Shown here: positions 16,898 to 25,254 of the stretch, piece after piece
How the letters are laid out: each line of letters begins with the position of its first letter
How positions within the stretch are numbered: the stretch's first letter is position 1
Assembly: GCF_015711605.1 (NCBI RefSeq)
Contig: NZ_JABTEZ010000001.1
Location: 62,001-126,000 of the forward strand
Source of the DNA: Planomonospora sp. ID67723
GTDB taxonomy: Bacteria; Actinomycetota; Actinomycetes; Streptosporangiales; Streptosporangiaceae
Direction of reading: 5' to 3'
DNA: 64,000 nucleotides
The notes under the pieces: model-generated
What the model saw: only the letters and a program-made list of their open reading frames with translations
The model's database searches: none
Told to the model about the DNA's origin: nothing
Position numbers and translations under genes: made by a program

Positions 16898-19800
16898 TCA
16901 GAACGGCTGTGGTTCGAGGTCGCGGTTGATCCGCCGCCACTGCCGCAGATGGGCCAGGGTGGGATGGTCCTCGCCCAGGACGCGGGCCTTGACCACGAGC
17001 ACCCGTTCCCGCACCCGCTCGGCCTGGGCCGTGCGCCCCATCGTCTGGAGGGTCACCGCCAGGTTGGCCTCGCACGCGAGCGTGTCCGGATGCTCCGGGC
17101 CGAGCGCGGTCCGCAGCGTTTCGAGGGTCCGGCGCTCCAGCGCCTCCGCCTCCGCGGTCCGGCCCACGTCGCCCAGGCAGTTGGCCAGGTTGACGGAGGC
17201 GGAGAGGGCGAAGGGATGACTCTCGCCGAGCCGACGGCGCAGACCCTCCAGCACCTCCTCCGCCTGGTCCGCCGCCCTGCCCACCTCACCGGTCCCGCGC
17301 AGGTAGATGGCCAGGTTGTTACGTGCGATCAGCGTGCCGGGGTGGGTCTCCCCGAGGTTCTCCCAGTAGACGCGCACGATGCTCGCCGCGCGGTCGCGCG
17401 CCGCCGCCTTGTCCTCCAGCGCCGACTCGCAGCAGGCCAGCTCCAGGGTGGCGGCCAGCGCGTCGGGGGTTCCCGGATAGCGCTGCCGGTAGCGTTCCTC
17501 GGTCTCCTTCGCCAGCTGCCACGCCTCCTGCTGCTCGCCCGCCCGGCGCAGGGAGACCGCCAGGCTCTTGGCGGCCCGGAGGGTGTCCACGAAGTTCTCG
17601 CCCAGGGTCTCCTTGTAGTGCTGCAGCGTGGTCCGCAGCATCTCGACCGACTCCCGGTAGATTCCGATCTCCCGCAGGTCGCGGGCGAGCTGGGTGGCGG
17701 AGTAGAGCGTGTACGGGTGGGTGGGACCGAGCACGCGGCTGCGCCGCAGCAGGGTGTCCTCGTCGATCTCGCGGGCGTTGTGGCTGTCGCCGACGAGCCG
17801 GTACGACAGGGCCAGGTTGTTGGCGGCGGCGAGGGTCCGCGGGTGGTCCTCGCCGTACAGCGTCTTCCACCGCTCGAAGGTCGACTTGTCCAGCTCCAGC
17901 GCCTCGCCGTACTCACCGAGCCCGCGCAGGTCGGCGCCGAGCCCGCCGGCGGTCAGCAGCGTGTGGGGGTGCCGGTCGCCGACGACCCTGCGCTGCATGT
18001 CCCTGACCCACTCGTCCAGTTCCCGGGCCTCCTGGTACTTGCCCTGGTACCGCTTGACGTTGGCCACGTTGAACAGCAGGTGGAGCCGCTGGCGGTCGTC
18101 GGTGCCGAAGATCTCCTCCCAGTAGCCGGCGAGGAGGTCGCCGAGGGTGAGCGCGCTGTCGAAGTCACCGCGCTTCCACAGGTAGCGCACCCGGTCGGTG
18201 AGCAGCTGCCGGGTCTCCTCCTCCGTGCACTCGGTCGCGCGGGAGGGCTGCAGGTGCTGCCAGATGAGGTCGTACCTCGTCCAGTTCTCCGGGTCGTCCA
18301 CCTCGCCCTGGCGCGGCCGGGCGCCGACCAGGATGCGGTGCACCTCGTGGCAGGCCTCGGCCTGCTCCTCCGGCGTCATCTGGCTGCGGATGACGGACTG
18401 GACGAGGCGGTGCACCTGGATGGTGTTGTTGCCCTGGTCCACCTTGGCCAGGGCGAACCTGCCGATCTCCTGGATGACCCGGCCGAGCACCAGCTTCTCG
18501 CGCAGCGTCTCGTCGTACGGCAGCAGCGAGCGGATCATCTCGTCGCTGTAGAGCAGGGACATCGAGACCGGCTCGGGGGCGAAGAACGCGCAGAGCTGCA
18601 GGAGCCGTACCGAGGCGGGGGAACTCTCACGGAGCTGGCCCAGCGAGAGGTTCCAGGTGACCGCCACGGGGTGGGGGTAGTCGGCGGGCTGGCCCATGGA
18701 CAGCACCCGGGCGGTCTCCGACTCCAGCTGCTCCACGAACGTGGCGGCGGGCATGCCCGTCTCGGCGAGCCAGGCGGCCGCCTGCTCCACCGCGATCGGC
18801 AGGTGGCCCAGGGCCGCCGCGACCTCCAGCGCGTCCTCCGCCGCCAGGCCGGGCACCCTGCGGCTCAGGTGCTCCAGGCTCTCCTGCTGGCTGAAGACGT
18901 CGACCTCCAGAGGGGCCGCCACGCTCGACCAGGCCTGGTTGCGCGAGGTGATCACGACGTGGCCGGTCCCGCCGGGGAAGAAGTCCCTCAGCTCGTCCGG
19001 GTCGCCCGCGTTGTCGAAGACCAGCAGCCAGCGGGAGTGCGGGTTGCCCACCCGGAGCGCCTCCCGTACGGCCCCCACGACCTCGGCGATGTTCTCCCCG
19101 ACGCGGATGCCGAGCTCGCGGGCCAGATCCTCGAACGCGGCGTTGATGCGCTCGCGGTCCTCCGACGAGACCCACCAGACCAGGTCGTAGTCGGCCTTGA
19201 AGCGGTGGGCGTACTCCAGGGCGACCTGGGTCTTGCCCACCCCGCCCAGGCCGTAGAGGGCCTGCGGCAGCACCACGGCCGCGCTGCCGCCCACCAGCTG
19301 GCGCCGGAGCGTCTCCAGCACGGTGCCCCGCCCGGTGAAGGCGGCGTTCCTGGTGGAGACGTTCCACACCCGGGGGACGCTGCCCGGGAAGCGCGCGCCC
19401 ACGGCCGACACGTCCACGGTCGGCACCTCGTCGGTCCTGCCGAAGGCCTTCAGCAACGTCTCGGCGGCCGGCCGCTCGCCGAGCCTGGTGAGGTCGGCCA
19501 GCGCCCTGTCCCCGAACGGCGACGGGAAACGCGCCTCGGAGATCCGCACCGGGACCAGCTCGCCCCGCCCCGCCATCTCGGCGGCCGTCAGGCGCGACCA
19601 CACCTCCAGGGCCCGGGGCGTGCGCAGGTAGGCGCCGGAGAGCACGGCCACGGTCCTGGGCGCCTCCCCCTCGGGCTCCCCGGCCCCCTCCTCCATCATG
19701 TCGACGCCGCGCATCGCGACCCGGTACCCCTGCCGGTCGAGTACCGCGGCGATCCAGTCCGCCCACATCCGGTCCTCGTGCGCGTAGCTGATGTGCACGT

Positions 19801-20791
19801 CGGTCTGGAGCGTGGGGTGCCGCCGCACGAACTTGTCCAGGTGCCGCAGGCGTACGGACTCCTCCAGCCGGGGGAACGAACTCACCTCGCCGTCGCTGAT
19901 CACCGAGGTGAGCCGCTCGAAGGCGGCCAGCAACGAGCCCGGCCGCGCCGGGTCGTCCCCGAACGTGGAGAGGATCTCCTCGAAGGCGTAGAAGGGCGTG
20001 TACGGGATCTCGACCGCGCCCCAGTACTCATCGGCCTCTCCCTGGGTCAGCCCCTTGGGGAAGCCGTCGAACTTCCGCCTGGCCAGGGCGCGCCCGACGT
20101 CGCACCGCTCCTTCTCTCCCATGTCGATGCGCATGGGGACGGGGAAGATGCGGATGTTCCTGTCGCGGTAGCGCTCGCTGATGTCCCTGGCCGTCTGCGA
20201 GGCGCCGTCGATGCCCTGGTTGGCCAGGGTGAAGCAGTCGACGAGGATGTCGGGCATCTGGACGGTGCAGATGCCCGCGATGTCGCTGGCGCCGGTGCGG
20301 CTGTCGATGAGCGTGTAGTCGTAGCACGCCTTCATGTCGGCGCGCAGCGCGTCGAAGAACTGGCCGCCGCCCTGGCGGTCGTAGAAGTTGTCCCAGTTGA
20401 ACCCGGAGGCCGGGGAGGAGTAGTCACGGTTGGCACGGCCGGGCGAGAGGTAGTCGAGAGTCCCGCCGTCGGGGAACTCCCAGTCCAGCGAGATCGCATG
20501 CTTCTCCGCCCTGGCGTACTCCTTGTGCCAGTCTCCGGGGCGAGGCTCGTTGCGCATCGCCGCCCACTGGTAGTCGGAGATCAGGTCGATGACGCCCGCC
20601 GTGGTGGTCGCCACCCCCGGCGCGAGAAACGGGTTGAAGAACTTGTGCAGCCCGGGGGAGTCCAGGTCCCAGTCCACCACGAGCACCCGCTTGCCCGCGC
20701 TGGCGAGGATCCACGCCGTGTTGGCCAGCGCCATGGTGCGGCCGGTGCCGCCCTTGTACGAGTAGAAGGTGACGACCTGTCCTTCGCTCAT
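16898..20791 (-). CDS. fxsT: FxSxx-COOH system tetratricopeptide STAND protein (FxsT)
   Basis: 1297-aa multidomain protein. Domains in order: ParA/MinD-like ATPase (residues 1-300) with deviant Walker A YSYKGGTGRTMALAN and the DWDLDSPGLHKFF strand; TIR-like domain (about 330-460, TDVHISYAHEDRMWADWI); NB-ARC ATPase (about 500-800) with P-loop GLGGVGKTQVALEYA, Walker B WLLVFDNAGD and sensor HVVITSRNQ; TPR array (about 890-1297, repeating LGEDHPxTLxAxxNLA). The ATG at 20791 follows GGAGG and lies two bases after fxsC, so translation is coupled; longer readings run into fxsC. STAND proteins switch between states on ligand binding and often oligomerise. Its partner is probably the modified FxsA peptide or FxsC; that is inference. 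Confidence 0.93.
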   Translation of the reverse strand: MSEGQVVTFYSYKGGTGRTMALANTAWILASAGKRVLVVDWDLDSPGLHKFFNPFLAPGVATTTAGVIDLISDYQWAAMRNEPRPGDWHKEYARAEKHAISLDWEFPDGGTLDYLSPGRANRDYSSPASGFNWDNFYDRQGGGQFFDALRADMKACYDYTLIDSRTGASDIAGICTVQMPDILVDCFTLANQGIDGASQTARDISERYRDRNIRIFPVPMRIDMGEKERCDVGRALARRKFDGFPKGLTQGEADEYWGAVEIPYTPFYAFEEILSTFGDDPARPGSLLAAFERLTSVISDGEVSSFPRLEESVRLRHLDKFVRRHPTLQTDVHISYAHEDRMWADWIAAVLDRQGYRVAMRGVDMMEEGAGEPEGEAPRTVAVLSGAYLRTPRALEVWSRLTAAEMAGRGELVPVRISEARFPSPFGDRALADLTRLGERPAAETLLKAFGRTDEVPTVDVSAVGARFPGSVPRVWNVSTRNAAFTGRGTVLETLRRQLVGGSAAVVLPQALYGLGGVGKTQVALEYAHRFKADYDLVWWVSSEDRERINAAFEDLARELGIRVGENIAEVVGAVREALRVGNPHSRWLLVFDNAGDPDELRDFFPGGTGHVVITSRNQAWSSVAAPLEVDVFSQQESLEHLSRRVPGLAAEDALEVAAALGHLPIAVEQAAAWLAETGMPAATFVEQLESETARVLSMGQPADYPHPVAVTWNLSLGQLRESSPASVRLLQLCAFFAPEPVSMSLLYSDEMIRSLLPYDETLREKLVLGRVIQEIGRFALAKVDQGNNTIQVHRLVQSVIRSQMTPEEQAEACHEVHRILVGARPRQGEVDDPENWTRYDLIWQHLQPSRATECTEEETRQLLTDRVRYLWKRGDFDSALTLGDLLAGYWEEIFGTDDRQRLHLLFNVANVKRYQGKYQEARELDEWVRDMQRRVVGDRHPHTLLTAGGLGADLRGLGEYGEALELDKSTFERWKTLYGEDHPRTLAAANNLALSYRLVGDSHNAREIDEDTLLRRSRVLGPTHPYTLYSATQLARDLREIGIYRESVEMLRTTLQHYKETLGENFVDTLRAAKSLAVSLRRAGEQQEAWQLAKETEERYRQRYPGTPDALAATLELACCESALEDKAAARDRAASIVRVYWENLGETHPGTLIARNNLAIYLRGTGEVGRAADQAEEVLEGLRRRLGESHPFALSASVNLANCLGDVGRTAEAEALERRTLETLRTALGPEHPDTLACEANLAVTLQTMGRTAQAERVRERVLVVKARVLGEDHPTLAHLRQWRRINRDLEPQPF

Positions 20792-20793
20792 GG

Positions 20794-22023
20794 TCAATCC
20801 TCCGGCCTGGTCAGCTTGGGACGGTCGATCTTGTCGCCGTCGGGGGGGTAGGCGGGGGCGCGGTTCAGGAACCGCTGCTCCGCCCTGCGCAGGACGTCGG
20901 GCAGCACGGTCTGGAAGTCGTCGAGTGTCGGGATGTACGGCCTGGCCTCCGGCTCGGCGAGCTTGCTGGCCAGGGCCGCGCGCAGGTGGCCCCGGAGCCG
21001 CTCCTGGTTCTCCATCGTCTCGGGGTCGTCCCGGTTCCACGGGACCATGACCGTCACCCACGGCCGTCCCGACCTGTCCACCGGGTGCAGCGCCCGTTTG
21101 CACTCCTCGATGGAGGTCGCCCACGGGTCCACCAGCATCACCCCCGGGGCGTGGGAGTCGTCGGCCGCGAGCATCTCGGCGTGTTCGTCCAGGGAGCCGA
21201 TCTCCGGCAGGAACCCCCGGGAGCGCGCCACCTCGGCGACGCAGGCCGCCAGCGTCTTGCCGTCGTCGTCCGTGCGGTAGGGGTTCCACCGGGGAGGCGT
21301 GTCGCCGTAGTAGGCGGGGTTCCTCCCCGGCGGGAGGGTCTCCGTGTCGGGCGCCACGACCGTCACCGTGATCGGCCGCTCGGGCGTGCTGTCGGCGAAC
21401 ACGCTCCTGGCCTCGGTGAAGTTCGGGATGTCCCCGCGCGGCATCGGGGTGCTCTCCGCCACCTCGATGATCCGCTGCCCGAGCTCGTGGATGGCGTTCT
21501 GGTAGTGGTCCCGGTACTTCTTGAGCTTCATGATCCCGTAGAAGCCCTTGTCGGCGTAGTGCCGGCCGAGGTCGGTGTGGTTGAACTGGATGTCCCGCGC
21601 CACCTGGGGCATCGACTCGGGCCTGACCGGCGTCCAGAGCGCGGGGACGATCGCGTTGGGCATCAGCCCTCCGGCCGCGATGTGATCACTGGCCCGCTCC
21701 AGGAATGAGGCCCATTCCTTGCCGCAGGCCTCGCTCTCGAAATAGCGCGGCGAGTAGAGCGGGACGAACACCCGGCAGGTGGAGAGTTGCTCGGAGAGCG
21801 TGCGCGGCCAGTTCTCCCCGGTCCTCAGACCCCGGTCCATATATCCGGCCGCACCGGCCGGCAGGCCCGTGTGGTGCAGGATGTAGTCGCACAACGCACG
21901 GAAGAGCTTTTCCACCCACTGGTTGGGATCACTGGAGTCCGTACCGTCATGCGACGGGACATGCGCGTAGCTGAGGAAGAAATAAGGCCCTTGGTAACCC
22001 CCCGAAGGGTACGGCGCTGCCAT
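20794..22023 (-). CDS. fxsC: TIR-like protein FxsC of the FxSxx-COOH system
   Basis: 409-aa protein with an N-terminal TIR-like fold (residues 12-150: YFFLSYAHVPSHDG, LPLYSPRYFESEACGKEW with Glu-103 in the position of the catalytic glutamate of NAD-cleaving TIR domains) and a second domain from about 215 (ITVTVVAPDT through PWVTVMVPWNRDDPETMENQERL). ATG at 22023 with GGGAGG three to four bases upstream. A likely -10 (TATAGT, 22050-22055 on the minus strand) sits 27 bp before the ATG, so fxsC-fxsT can be transcribed separately from fxsA-fxsB. Whether the TIR domain is enzymatic is not known. Confidence 0.92.
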   Translation of the reverse strand: MAAPYPSGGYQGPYFFLSYAHVPSHDGTDSSDPNQWVEKLFRALCDYILHHTGLPAGAAGYMDRGLRTGENWPRTLSEQLSTCRVFVPLYSPRYFESEACGKEWASFLERASDHIAAGGLMPNAIVPALWTPVRPESMPQVARDIQFNHTDLGRHYADKGFYGIMKLKKYRDHYQNAIHELGQRIIEVAESTPMPRGDIPNFTEARSVFADSTPERPITVTVVAPDTETLPPGRNPAYYGDTPPRWNPYRTDDDGKTLAACVAEVARSRGFLPEIGSLDEHAEMLAADDSHAPGVMLVDPWATSIEECKRALHPVDRSGRPWVTVMVPWNRDDPETMENQERLRGHLRAALASKLAEPEARPYIPTLDDFQTVLPDVLRRAEQRFLNRAPAYPPDGDKIDRPKLTRPED

Positions 22024-22049
22024 CCGCCTCCCTTCCCCTGTGAATACAC

Positions 22050-22055
22050 ACTATA
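22050..22055 (-). promoter_or_regulatory. Candidate -10 element for fxsC-fxsT
   Basis: Minus-strand TATAGT lies 27 bp upstream of the fxsC ATG inside the 124-bp gap after fxsB, an AT-rich patch in a GC-rich locus. The -35 is not obvious (TTTCCC-like at about 17 bp). Confidence 0.45.
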
Positions 22056-22147
22056 GAAACGCAGGGTTTATTGGGAAAGAGCAGATTTATGCCGCGGGCA
22101 GCCCGGGATCGGAAACGACGGAAGGCGTCCGGCCGCTTTAGGGGATA

Positions 22148-24598
22148 TCACGGACGCGGCGAGGCCGTTTCGGCCGCCCATTTCTCCCGGTGGTCACGGG
22201 CCGAGCGGTCGGCGTGTGCCGAGGCCGCCTCCGGAACGGGTTCGTCCCACCACGCCGCGGCCGACCTCCGCATCTGCGCCACGAACCTCTCGCCGAGCGG
22301 GGTCAGCGCGCCCGAGGAGGCGAGTGTCTCGACCGCATCCGCGGTCTGCCGCCGCCAGCGGGCGAACTGCTCGTTCCCCCGTCCCGGTACGGCACGGCGG
22401 CGGACCCGCCAGAAGTCGGTGACCGCGAGGTGGGCGTAGGTCCCCTGGAGCAGGCCCTCCAGCGGCCGGGGGTCGTCCCGCCAGGGGGCGTAGAACAGCC
22501 GCGTGTCCTGCTCGTCGTAGAGATCGAGGATGTCCAGGATCGCGCCCAGCTTGACGTGCTGGAACTCGTGGATCAGCAGCAGCGCGAGAGTGGCGGGGTC
22601 GTCGGGCAGCGCCGCCGCGACGGCGCCGAACGCGTGCCGCGCGGTCGAGCTCACCTCCCGGCCCTCGGGCCCGGGGGTGAGCGGCATCAAGGTGGTGAGC
22701 CCGGCGCGCAGACCCGGCGCGTAGTCGGGGTGGTCGGACTCGACCAGCGCCCAGGCCTGTTCGAAGGCCCGCTGCCAGGCGGCCGCCTGGTCGTCGGTGA
22801 GCCGGCTCGCAGCCGGCCACTGGTGGCAGTCCCGGAACGGATCGGTGTCCTCGATCGCGACGGAGAAGTCTCCGGCGGAGACCCGTCTCACGGGGTGCCA
22901 GCCGGGACGGCCGGCGCCGCCCCGGCCGTCGCCGTTCTCCCCGTCGACCGGCGTGACCGTGCCCGGCGTGCCGTCCCCGGCGAGCGCGAACGTTCCGCCC
23001 GCCGTCTCCAGCCGTGCCGTGCCGCCCGCCTCCGGTGCCGCACCGCCGGGATCCGTCTCCAGGACCCCCAGCGTGGGCAGGTGGACCGCGCCCGCGATGA
23101 CCTGGACGTCGAGCGCGGCGGTGACGCCGGCGCGGATCGCCATGGCGGCGGCGATGTTGGCCAGGTGGCCCGCGTGGCGGCCGTCGCGAAGGCACTCGGT
23201 GGCCCAGACCCGGACGTACGGGTGCGCCAGGACGGCGGCGACCACCTCGGGATGCGTGCCGTCCAGCGTGGAGATCAGCTCCCAGGCCGCCGCCGCGCCC
23301 CCGCCGGCGGTCACGGGGGCGTTCCCGGGAGCGTTCCCGGCGACGGGTGCGTTGACGGCCGCGTTGACGGCCGCCAGCAGGCCCCTCCGCAGGCTCCGCT
23401 GCGACTGGGCCAGGTGGCTCACCTCGTCCGAGCCGCCGAGCCCGGAGGCGAGGGTGTCGATGGTCGCGGACGGCACGGTGTGGGTCGGGGCGTGCATCTT
23501 CATCCTGCGGCGAACGTGGGTGATGAGCTTGAACAGGTCGGCGGAGAACACGCTGGGGTTGGCGAACCCCGAGCCGGTCCGGTAGCGGTGGGCGTAGAGT
23601 CCGCCGCCGCAGCTGTCCACGACCGGGCAGGCGCGGCACTCCCCGCACAGGCCGTCGAGGCCCTGCTGGCGGGCGAGGATGCCGGTGTGCCGGGCCACCT
23701 CGTCGAGGGTGTGCCGCAGCACGTGCAGACCCGTCTCGGGAGCCCCGTCGAAGGCGGTCTTCAGCGAGTCGGCCTGCTCGTAGCCGCCGTCGGTCTCGAC
23801 GACGACCAGGTCGGACGGCTGCAGCCCGAGCGACTCGGTGAGGCTCGGCTCGCCCGCCGTGGTCCTGATGATCGACTCGAACATCCTGACCGGCGTGGTG
23901 CCGCCCTCCGCCGCCCAGGTCTCGAAGACCGTGATGAGCCAGTCGGCGTACGCCGTGGGCGTCGGGCGCGGCGGAGGGTCGTCCCAGGTCGCGTGCGGGA
24001 GCAGGAAGTCGATGCGGGGCGGCTCCAGCGCGACGAGCCCGCGGTAGACCGCGATCGGGTCGTTGGCGACGTCGACGGTGCACAGCAGCCCGGCGTACAG
24101 CTCGGGACGGGTGCGCAGCAGCTCGACGGCCCGGATCACCCGGTCGTAGCTGCTGCGCCCGTCGGCGAAGCGCCGGTGCCGGTCGTTGGCGGCCCGGTCG
24201 CCGTCCAGCGAGACCCCGACCTTGACGCCGTGCTCGGCGAACACCTCGCAGAAGCGCTCGTCGAGCAGGACGCCGTTGGTGTGGATCCGCAGGTCGAGCT
24301 CGCAGAGCCCGTCGAGGTGGCCGCGCAGCTCCGCCGCGATGCGGCCGAGCCTGGCGGGTCCGGCGAGCAGGGGCTCACCGCCGTGCATGACCACGTGCAC
24401 CCGGTCGAGACCGTGCTGCTTGACGTGCTCGGCGATGCGCACGGCCGTCCAGGAGACGACCTCGTCGGAGATCGCCTTGGGACGGCCGCGCCAGCTCTGG
24501 TCGGCGTGCTCGTAGACGTAGCAGTGGTCGCACGCGAGGTCGCACCTGCTGTGGACCTTGAGAACGAACTGCCGGAACGGCACGAAGGGCCTGCTCAC
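22148..24598 (-). CDS. fxsB: FxsB radical SAM/SPASM cyclophane maturase fused to HExxH domain
   Basis: 816-aa enzyme that should install a Phe-to-Ser carbon crosslink (three-residue cyclophane) in the FxSxx precursor. The radical SAM CX3CX2C motif is at Cys-19, 23 and 26 (CDLACDHCYVY). The SPASM domain with auxiliary cluster ligands is near residues 315-335 (CGECRACPVVDSCGGGLYAHRY). A Gly/Ala-rich middle part leads to a C-terminal domain with HEFQH (about residues 670-675) in LLLIHEFQHVKLGAILDILDLYD, the HExxH motif domain found fused or adjacent to such maturases and related to alpha-ketoglutarate/iron peptide hydroxylases. The GTG at 24598 follows GGGAGG by six bases. It lies 17 bp after fxsA. 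Confidence 0.94.
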   Translation of the reverse strand: MSRPFVPFRQFVLKVHSRCDLACDHCYVYEHADQSWRGRPKAISDEVVSWTAVRIAEHVKQHGLDRVHVVMHGGEPLLAGPARLGRIAAELRGHLDGLCELDLRIHTNGVLLDERFCEVFAEHGVKVGVSLDGDRAANDRHRRFADGRSSYDRVIRAVELLRTRPELYAGLLCTVDVANDPIAVYRGLVALEPPRIDFLLPHATWDDPPPRPTPTAYADWLITVFETWAAEGGTTPVRMFESIIRTTAGEPSLTESLGLQPSDLVVVETDGGYEQADSLKTAFDGAPETGLHVLRHTLDEVARHTGILARQQGLDGLCGECRACPVVDSCGGGLYAHRYRTGSGFANPSVFSADLFKLITHVRRRMKMHAPTHTVPSATIDTLASGLGGSDEVSHLAQSQRSLRRGLLAAVNAAVNAPVAGNAPGNAPVTAGGGAAAAWELISTLDGTHPEVVAAVLAHPYVRVWATECLRDGRHAGHLANIAAAMAIRAGVTAALDVQVIAGAVHLPTLGVLETDPGGAAPEAGGTARLETAGGTFALAGDGTPGTVTPVDGENGDGRGGAGRPGWHPVRRVSAGDFSVAIEDTDPFRDCHQWPAASRLTDDQAAAWQRAFEQAWALVESDHPDYAPGLRAGLTTLMPLTPGPEGREVSSTARHAFGAVAAALPDDPATLALLLIHEFQHVKLGAILDILDLYDEQDTRLFYAPWRDDPRPLEGLLQGTYAHLAVTDFWRVRRRAVPGRGNEQFARWRRQTADAVETLASSGALTPLGERFVAQMRRSAAAWWDEPVPEAASAHADRSARDHREKWAAETASPRP

Positions 24599-24615
24599 GG
24601 CGGCCCTCCCGGAAA

Positions 24616-24789
24616 TCAGATGGACGAGTTGAACGCGGCCACGTGCACCCGCCGGACATCCGGCGAGTCAGGAAGGATCCTGCGCACGATCTCGTCGAAC
24701 TCGGCCTGGCGGACGAGGGAGAGCGGGACATCACGGAGATCCCTGATGTCCGACGTGACTTCGGCCTGCTTCTCACCCGTTGCGTTCAT
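24616..24789 (-). CDS. fxsA: FxSxx-COOH precursor peptide FxsA
   Basis: 57-aa peptide ending in AAFNSSI. The last five residues, F53-N-S55-S-I, fit the F-x-S-x-x-COOH motif that names the family, with Phe-53 and Ser-55 the expected crosslink partners. The leader is acidic and helical (VPLSLVRQAEFDEIVRRILPDSPDVRRVHVA). The ATG at 24789 has GAGG four bases upstream; a TTG at 24798 is a less likely start. Position 17 bp before fxsB matches known loci. No protease cleavage motif or transporter gene is nearby, so the product may stay as a modified small protein. Confidence 0.92.
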   Translation of the reverse strand: MNATGEKQAEVTSDIRDLRDVPLSLVRQAEFDEIVRRILPDSPDVRRVHVAAFNSSI

Positions 24790-25254
24790 GGGCCTCAAAC
24801 CGCTCTATGTGCTGGCAGGCTCGCTGGAGCCTGTTGATTGGACGGAGAACGGAGAGTTACACCGACCCTGAGGCGATTCTAGCTCCCCGCGATGCGCGCA
24901 CTGAGGCCTGAACGAGCCGCAGGCAGAGAAGTATTGCACAGCCGTTAGATCAAAGTCACCCGGAAGCAAGGTTCAAAATGCTATGTACCGTTTTATGCCT
25001 CAATCAGGTCCACCGTGTCTTCTTACACTTCAGTTACCCTCATGGATAACCGAGGGACACTTTGCCGAATCTGCGAATTTCCACCGTGAGGTGATCGCAC
25101 CCTCCGGAGCGTGGCCGGTCGGAGCCCCCGCCACCCGCGCGCCCTCCGTCCGCCCTCCCCCGGTTTACTGGGGCGGGGCCACGCGGGGTAGGACCCACCG
25201 TGCCGGGCCCTTCGCGTCCCGCGCTCTGAGAACGCACCGACCCAGGAGTTCCCG
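24790..25254. other. 465-bp divergent intergenic region, fxsA and DUF255 genes
   Basis: No gene seen. Bases 24900-25060 are unusually AT-rich for the window (for example GATCAAAG, TTCAAAATGC and TACCGTTTTATG). They probably carry the promoter of the fxs operon on the minus strand and part of the control of the DUF255 gene on the plus strand. On the minus strand TTGAAC is followed after 18 bp by TGATCT, a weak promoter candidate. No terminator or tRNA found. Confidence 0.5.

Noticed and set aside
16898-21289. A 1463-residue open frame over fxsT and part of fxsC
   Set aside because: The first 166 residues are an out-of-frame reading of fxsC; the ATG at 20791 with GGAGG is the true start.
24375-24776. 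A 133-residue open frame overlapping fxsA and fxsB
   Set aside because: Out of frame with both genes and covers their well-supported starts.
20794-24789. Calling the fxs genes a classical anti-phage TIR or lanthipeptide island
   Set aside because: No toxin-effector pair, lanthionine synthetase, transporter or protease gene is present; the gene set matches the FxSxx-COOH family instead.
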